Part shown: positions 13,315 to 15,381 of the stretch, piece after piece | Layout: each line of letters starts with the position of its first letter | Numbering within the stretch: the first letter of the stretch is position 1 | Source: JACVRW01 sp040509755 | GTDB taxonomy: Bacteria; Actinomycetota; Thermoleophilia; Solirubrobacterales; Thermoleophilaceae | Assembly (NCBI GenBank): GCA_040509755.1 | Contig: JBEVKF010000072.1 | Coordinates: forward strand, 1 to 15,381 | Length of the DNA: 15,381 nt | Reading direction: 5' to 3' | The notes under the pieces: model-generated | The model's database searches: none | Told to the model about the DNA's origin: nothing | Seen by the model: the letters and a program-made list of their open reading frames with translations, nothing else | Translations under genes and position numbers: made by a program

Positions 13315-13482
13315 CCCGGGCCGACGAACCGCTGGCTATTACCTTCCATGCAACGCGAGAGTGCTCCTTCTCGTCCAAAGCGGTAGTGGTCCTGCGCCGA
13401 GCAAGCGTCTAGGGTCGCCAGGACGCATGTCTTCCGTCCCAGACATCCCATGGGCGGTTCGCCCCCGAGGTAAGGACAAGGT

Positions 13483-14712
13483 ATGCCGGACGGTGAGCTC
13501 ACTTTCGATGCTGAAGGGCCGGCGCGCCATTCGGTTGATCGCAAGACGCTGCTGGTGGGCGCCGCCGGCACCGTTGCCGCCGCCGGGCTGAGCGGGCCTA
13601 CGCGCGCCGCGGGACATGCCGCGTCGCTGGCGGCTCGGTCACGCCCGCGCTTCGACCCGGAGCTCGCGCGTCAGCTACAGCAGGCGCTGCGTGCCGCGCT
13701 GCGCGATCCGGGCACGACCGCTCCGGGGGCGATCCTGCACGTACGGAGCCCGAGGCTCGGCCGCTGGACCGGCATCGCCGGCCTCGGCCGCGTGGCGCCG
13801 GATGTCCCGATGCGGCGCGCCGATCGGTTCCGGGCGGGGAGCATCGCGAAGCCGTTCGTCGCGGTGGTGGTGCTGCAACTGGCCGAGCGCGGCCGGCTGT
13901 CCCTCGACGCTCGGCTTCCACAGGTGCTGCCGGCGGGGGTCGTCGGCCGCTTCCCGACGGCGGGCGACATCACGGTGCGCATGCTGCTCAACCATCGCAG
14001 CGGGATCCCGGAATGGAACAGCCCCGCCATCGAGGAGCAGGTCGCCCGTGATCCGGCAAAGCTGTGGAGGGTTTCCGAGTTCCTCGATCTGGCCGCCGCG
14101 CAGCCGCCGATGTTCGCGCCCGGGACGGGCTTCTTCTACTCCAGCACGAACTACAACCTGCTGGGGCTGATCATCGAGCGAATCACTGGCCGCTCCTGGC
14201 GCCGCGCAGTGACGCGTCGCGTGATCCGCCCACTGCGTCTAACGCGTACGGACCTGCCCGCCCCCGGCCACCGGTCGATCGAGGGCGCGCACGCGCACGG
14301 CTATGGCGAACTCGACGGCAAGACAATCGATCTGACCCGCGTCGACCCCTCGTTCGCCGGCGCCGCCGGCGCCTGCGCGCTGGTCACAACCGTCCAGGAC
14401 CTGGCCCGGTTCCTCGATGCTCTATTCAAGGGCCGGCTGTTTGGCCACCGGGCAACGCTGCGGCAGATGTTGGACCTGGCCCCGGCGCAGGGCGAGGGCG
14501 GACTGGTCGGCTACGGCCTGGGCATCGAGCAGTACGCCCTGCCCGGTGGCATCGAGCTGATCGGCCACCTCGGCGGCACGGCCGGTTATCGCTCCTTCGT
14601 CGGCCGCGTGCGGCCCCTGGGCGTGACGCTAACGCTCGCCTTGAACGCGCAGGACGACCCGACGCCGCTGCTCATCCCGGCGGTGCAGGCGCTCGCGGCG
14701 ACGCATCAATAG
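13483..14712 (+). CDS. Exported serine hydrolase, class C beta-lactamase / D-Ala carboxypeptidase family
   Basis: A 409-residue protein starting with ATG 13483. Residues 19-50 form an export signal (DRKTLLVGAAGTVAAAGLSG); RK in place of RR leaves Sec or a variant Tat route open. The penicillin-recognising fold is complete: SxxK at Ser120-Ile-Ala-Lys123 (FRAGSIAKPF), MLLNHRSGIPEW (167-178), the YxN region as YSSTNYNLLGLIIERITG (219-236, with Ser where many members have Asn), LVTTVQDLARFLDAL (300-314) and the HxG motif HLGGTAG (362-368). Such proteins hydrolyse D-Ala-D-Ala peptides, esters or beta-lactams; this one is more likely an esterase or peptidase than a resistance enzyme because the family is broad. 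The gene stands alone, divergent from the secreted protein and convergent with the VOC gene. The ribosome binding site is AAGGACAAGG just upstream. Confidence 0.9.
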   Translation: MPDGELTFDAEGPARHSVDRKTLLVGAAGTVAAAGLSGPTRAAGHAASLAARSRPRFDPELARQLQQALRAALRDPGTTAPGAILHVRSPRLGRWTGIAGLGRVAPDVPMRRADRFRAGSIAKPFVAVVVLQLAERGRLSLDARLPQVLPAGVVGRFPTAGDITVRMLLNHRSGIPEWNSPAIEEQVARDPAKLWRVSEFLDLAAAQPPMFAPGTGFFYSSTNYNLLGLIIERITGRSWRRAVTRRVIRPLRLTRTDLPAPGHRSIEGAHAHGYGELDGKTIDLTRVDPSFAGAAGACALVTTVQDLARFLDALFKGRLFGHRATLRQMLDLAPAQGEGGLVGYGLGIEQYALPGGIELIGHLGGTAGYRSFVGRVRPLGVTLTLALNAQDDPTPLLIPAVQALAATHQ

Positions 14713-14737
14713 GGCGCGGCAAACGGCGCGAGCCGAA

Positions 14738-14760
14738 CCCTTCCGCCGCGTTGAGAAGGG
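14738..14760. terminator. Weak hairpin between convergent genes
   Basis: CCCTTC (14738-14743) pairs with GAAGGG (14755-14760) around an 11-base loop, 25 bases after the serine hydrolase stop. It could act in both directions between this gene and the convergent VOC gene. No T-tract. Confidence 0.3.
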
Positions 14761-14838
14761 CTAATGGCGGCTGACGCTGCACGACGCCAAGCCCGAATGT
14801 CGCTTTCCATGCGACGGAGCACTCCGGCCTCGAGTTGC

Positions 14839-14862
14839 GCTTTGCGCGAGCAGCGATCGTGC
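14839..14862. repeat. Shortened relative of the REP-like repeat, after the VOC gene
   Basis: CTTTGCGCGAGCAG followed by CGATCGTGCC. Both blocks occur again, more widely spaced, at 15245-15288 upstream of the VOC gene start, so the VOC gene is flanked by related sequence. A nearby TTTCCATGCGACG (about 14802) resembles TTCCATGCAACG near 13347. Confidence 0.35.
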
Positions 14863-14868
14863 CGGGTG

Positions 14869-15228
14869 CTACTCATCGGGTGCGGGCGCGGCGGCCAGCG
14901 CGAACGGGCTGCCCTCGGAGTCCCGGCACACCGCCCACCGATCGCCTGCGTGGATGATCGAGCCGCCAAGCGAGCGGACGCGCTCGAGTGTCGTGGCCAG
15001 GTCGGCGACGGTGGAGTAGGCAAGTGAGGCGGTGTCGCCGGGGCCCGGTCCACGCTCGTGGACTCCGAGGCGCAGGCCGTCGGTCTCGGTCTGCCACCCG
15101 GATCCAGCCGTGCCGCGCCGTGGCGCGAGGGTGACCCCGAGGACTCCGTGCCAGAACCGGCGAGCGCGATCGGGATCGTCGGCCGGAAACTCCATCAATG
15201 GCGCGGGCTGGACGGAGTATGGCCGCAC
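14869..15228 (-). CDS. VOC/glyoxalase-like protein
   Basis: About 119 residues from GTG 15228 (VRPYSVQPAPLMEFPADDPD); the ATG at 15195 (MEFPADDPD) is an alternative, and the frame is open further to 15291 with unlikely residues. The single VOC unit reads MEFPADDPDRARRFWHGVLGV (first beta-alpha), GWQTETDGLRLGVHERGPG, SLAYSTVADLATTLERVRSLGGSII and a closing GDRWAVCRDSEGSPFALAA, the strand that usually carries the metal-binding Glu (DSEGSPF). This is typical of glyoxalase/bleomycin-resistance/dioxygenase superfamily proteins, often dimeric; the reaction is unknown. It is a stand-alone gene, convergent with the serine hydrolase. REP-like repeats lie at both ends; the upstream one ends 8 bases before the GTG, so the promoter must lie within or beyond it. 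Confidence 0.75.
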   Translation of the reverse strand: MRPYSVQPAPLMEFPADDPDRARRFWHGVLGVTLAPRRGTAGSGWQTETDGLRLGVHERGPGPGDTASLAYSTVADLATTLERVRSLGGSIIHAGDRWAVCRDSEGSPFALAAAPAPDE

Positions 15229-15235
15229 GCTCCGC

Positions 15236-15264
15236 TTGCTTCTCCTTTGCGCGAAAAGCAGAAG
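15236..15264. repeat. REP-like palindromic repeat, copy 2
   Basis: A 29-base element opening TTGCTTCTCCTTTGCGCGAA and ending AAGCAGAAG, same orientation as the copy at 13286. TGCTT pairs with AAGCA, and CTTCT with AGAAG, around the conserved TTTGCGC loop. It lies directly upstream of the VOC gene. Confidence 0.5.
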
Positions 15265-15349
15265 TGCGCGATCGGCGTGCGATCGTGCCACTCCGCGGTC
15301 TACCGCGACACGCGGACATCCGGGCGTCGCGAGCGAGCAGCACGTCGTA

Positions 15350-15364
15350 ATGCCGTTACGGCAT
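15350..15364. promoter_or_regulatory. 15-bp perfect palindrome at the window edge
   Basis: ATGCCGT-T-ACGGCAT is a 7-bp inverted repeat with a one-base centre. Its size suits a dimeric regulator such as a TetR- or MarR-type protein. The gene it might control lies beyond the window or is the VOC gene 120 bases away; nothing else supports a role. Confidence 0.3.
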
Positions 15365-15381
15365 CGCCGAAGGGGGTTCTA

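Larger units (their letters stand above)
13069..13482. other. 414-base gene-free region with promoter and palindromic repeats
   Basis: No convincing gene is visible between the divergent secreted protein and serine hydrolase genes. From left to right it holds the ribosome binding site and UUCG hairpin, the promoter-like site near 13150-13177, a perfect 8-bp stem-loop at 13254-13273, a REP-like palindrome at 13286-13314, a block around 13337-13375 containing TTCCATGC and CGTCCAAAGC that is partly echoed elsewhere, and the weak AAGGACAAGG ribosome binding region of the hydrolase. The short frames here have no usable start or recognisable product. Confidence 0.6.

Noticed and set aside
12148..13386. 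Plus-strand open frame of 412 codons across the SnoaL-like and secreted protein genes
   Set aside because: It runs antisense through two well-supported genes and through promoter and hairpin sequences; no domain is visible.
13260..13571. Minus-strand frame of 103 codons in the gap before the serine hydrolase
   Set aside because: It covers palindromic repeats and the start of the hydrolase gene and has no ribosome binding site or recognisable domain.

Overview
The window is GC-rich and carries BTAD/SARP-type regulators, an ANTAR response regulator, an HTTM membrane protein, a PhoX-type phosphatase with a Tat signal and a SnoaL-like protein beginning MSQENIEVVRR. Together these suggest an actinomycete, most likely of the Thermoleophilia/Solirubrobacterales type. 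That placement is an inference from gene style, not from a marker gene. No ribosomal RNA, CRISPR array, transposase or integrase is visible.

Left part (1-4190, minus strand). A membrane-anchored BTAD regulator (4069-2696) is followed 3 bp later by a membrane-anchored six-bladed propeller protein (2692-1631), a secreted SGNH/GDSL hydrolase with a basic C-terminal tail (1575-238), and the start of a Tat-exported PhoX/DUF839 phosphatase that runs off the window (164-1). Four 11-bp direct repeats with a TCAC core lie between the hydrolase stop and the phosphatase start and look like a PhoP/PhoB (PHO) box. A second, soluble BTAD regulator (4190-4960) is divergent from the first.

Middle part (4961-10874). 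A bidirectional terminator separates the soluble BTAD gene from a convergent secreted AcpA/phospholipase C-type phosphoesterase (6430-5012). Divergent from that is a five-gene, overlapping operon (6557-10874): a single-pass membrane protein, an HTTM protein, a predicted alpha/alpha-toroid fused to a MarC-like membrane domain, a four-helix membrane protein and a GNAT acetyltransferase. The intergenic region between the phosphoesterase and the operon holds three 11-bp direct repeats resembling those at the phosphatase. A phosphate-starvation theme (two exported phosphatases and PHO-like boxes) is therefore plausible for positions 1-10874.

Right part (10875-15381). This looks more like accessory DNA: larger gaps, dispersed palindromic repeats and unrelated single genes. 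It opens directly after the GNAT stop with the 3' half of a tRNA-Ser(CGA), cut in the anticodon loop, as expected of an integration scar. After it come an ANTAR regulator whose N-terminus looks replaced, a SnoaL-like protein, an unknown secreted protein with its own promoter and a UUCG hairpin leader, a beta-lactamase-family serine hydrolase, and a VOC/glyoxalase-like protein, with REP-like repeats between the last genes.
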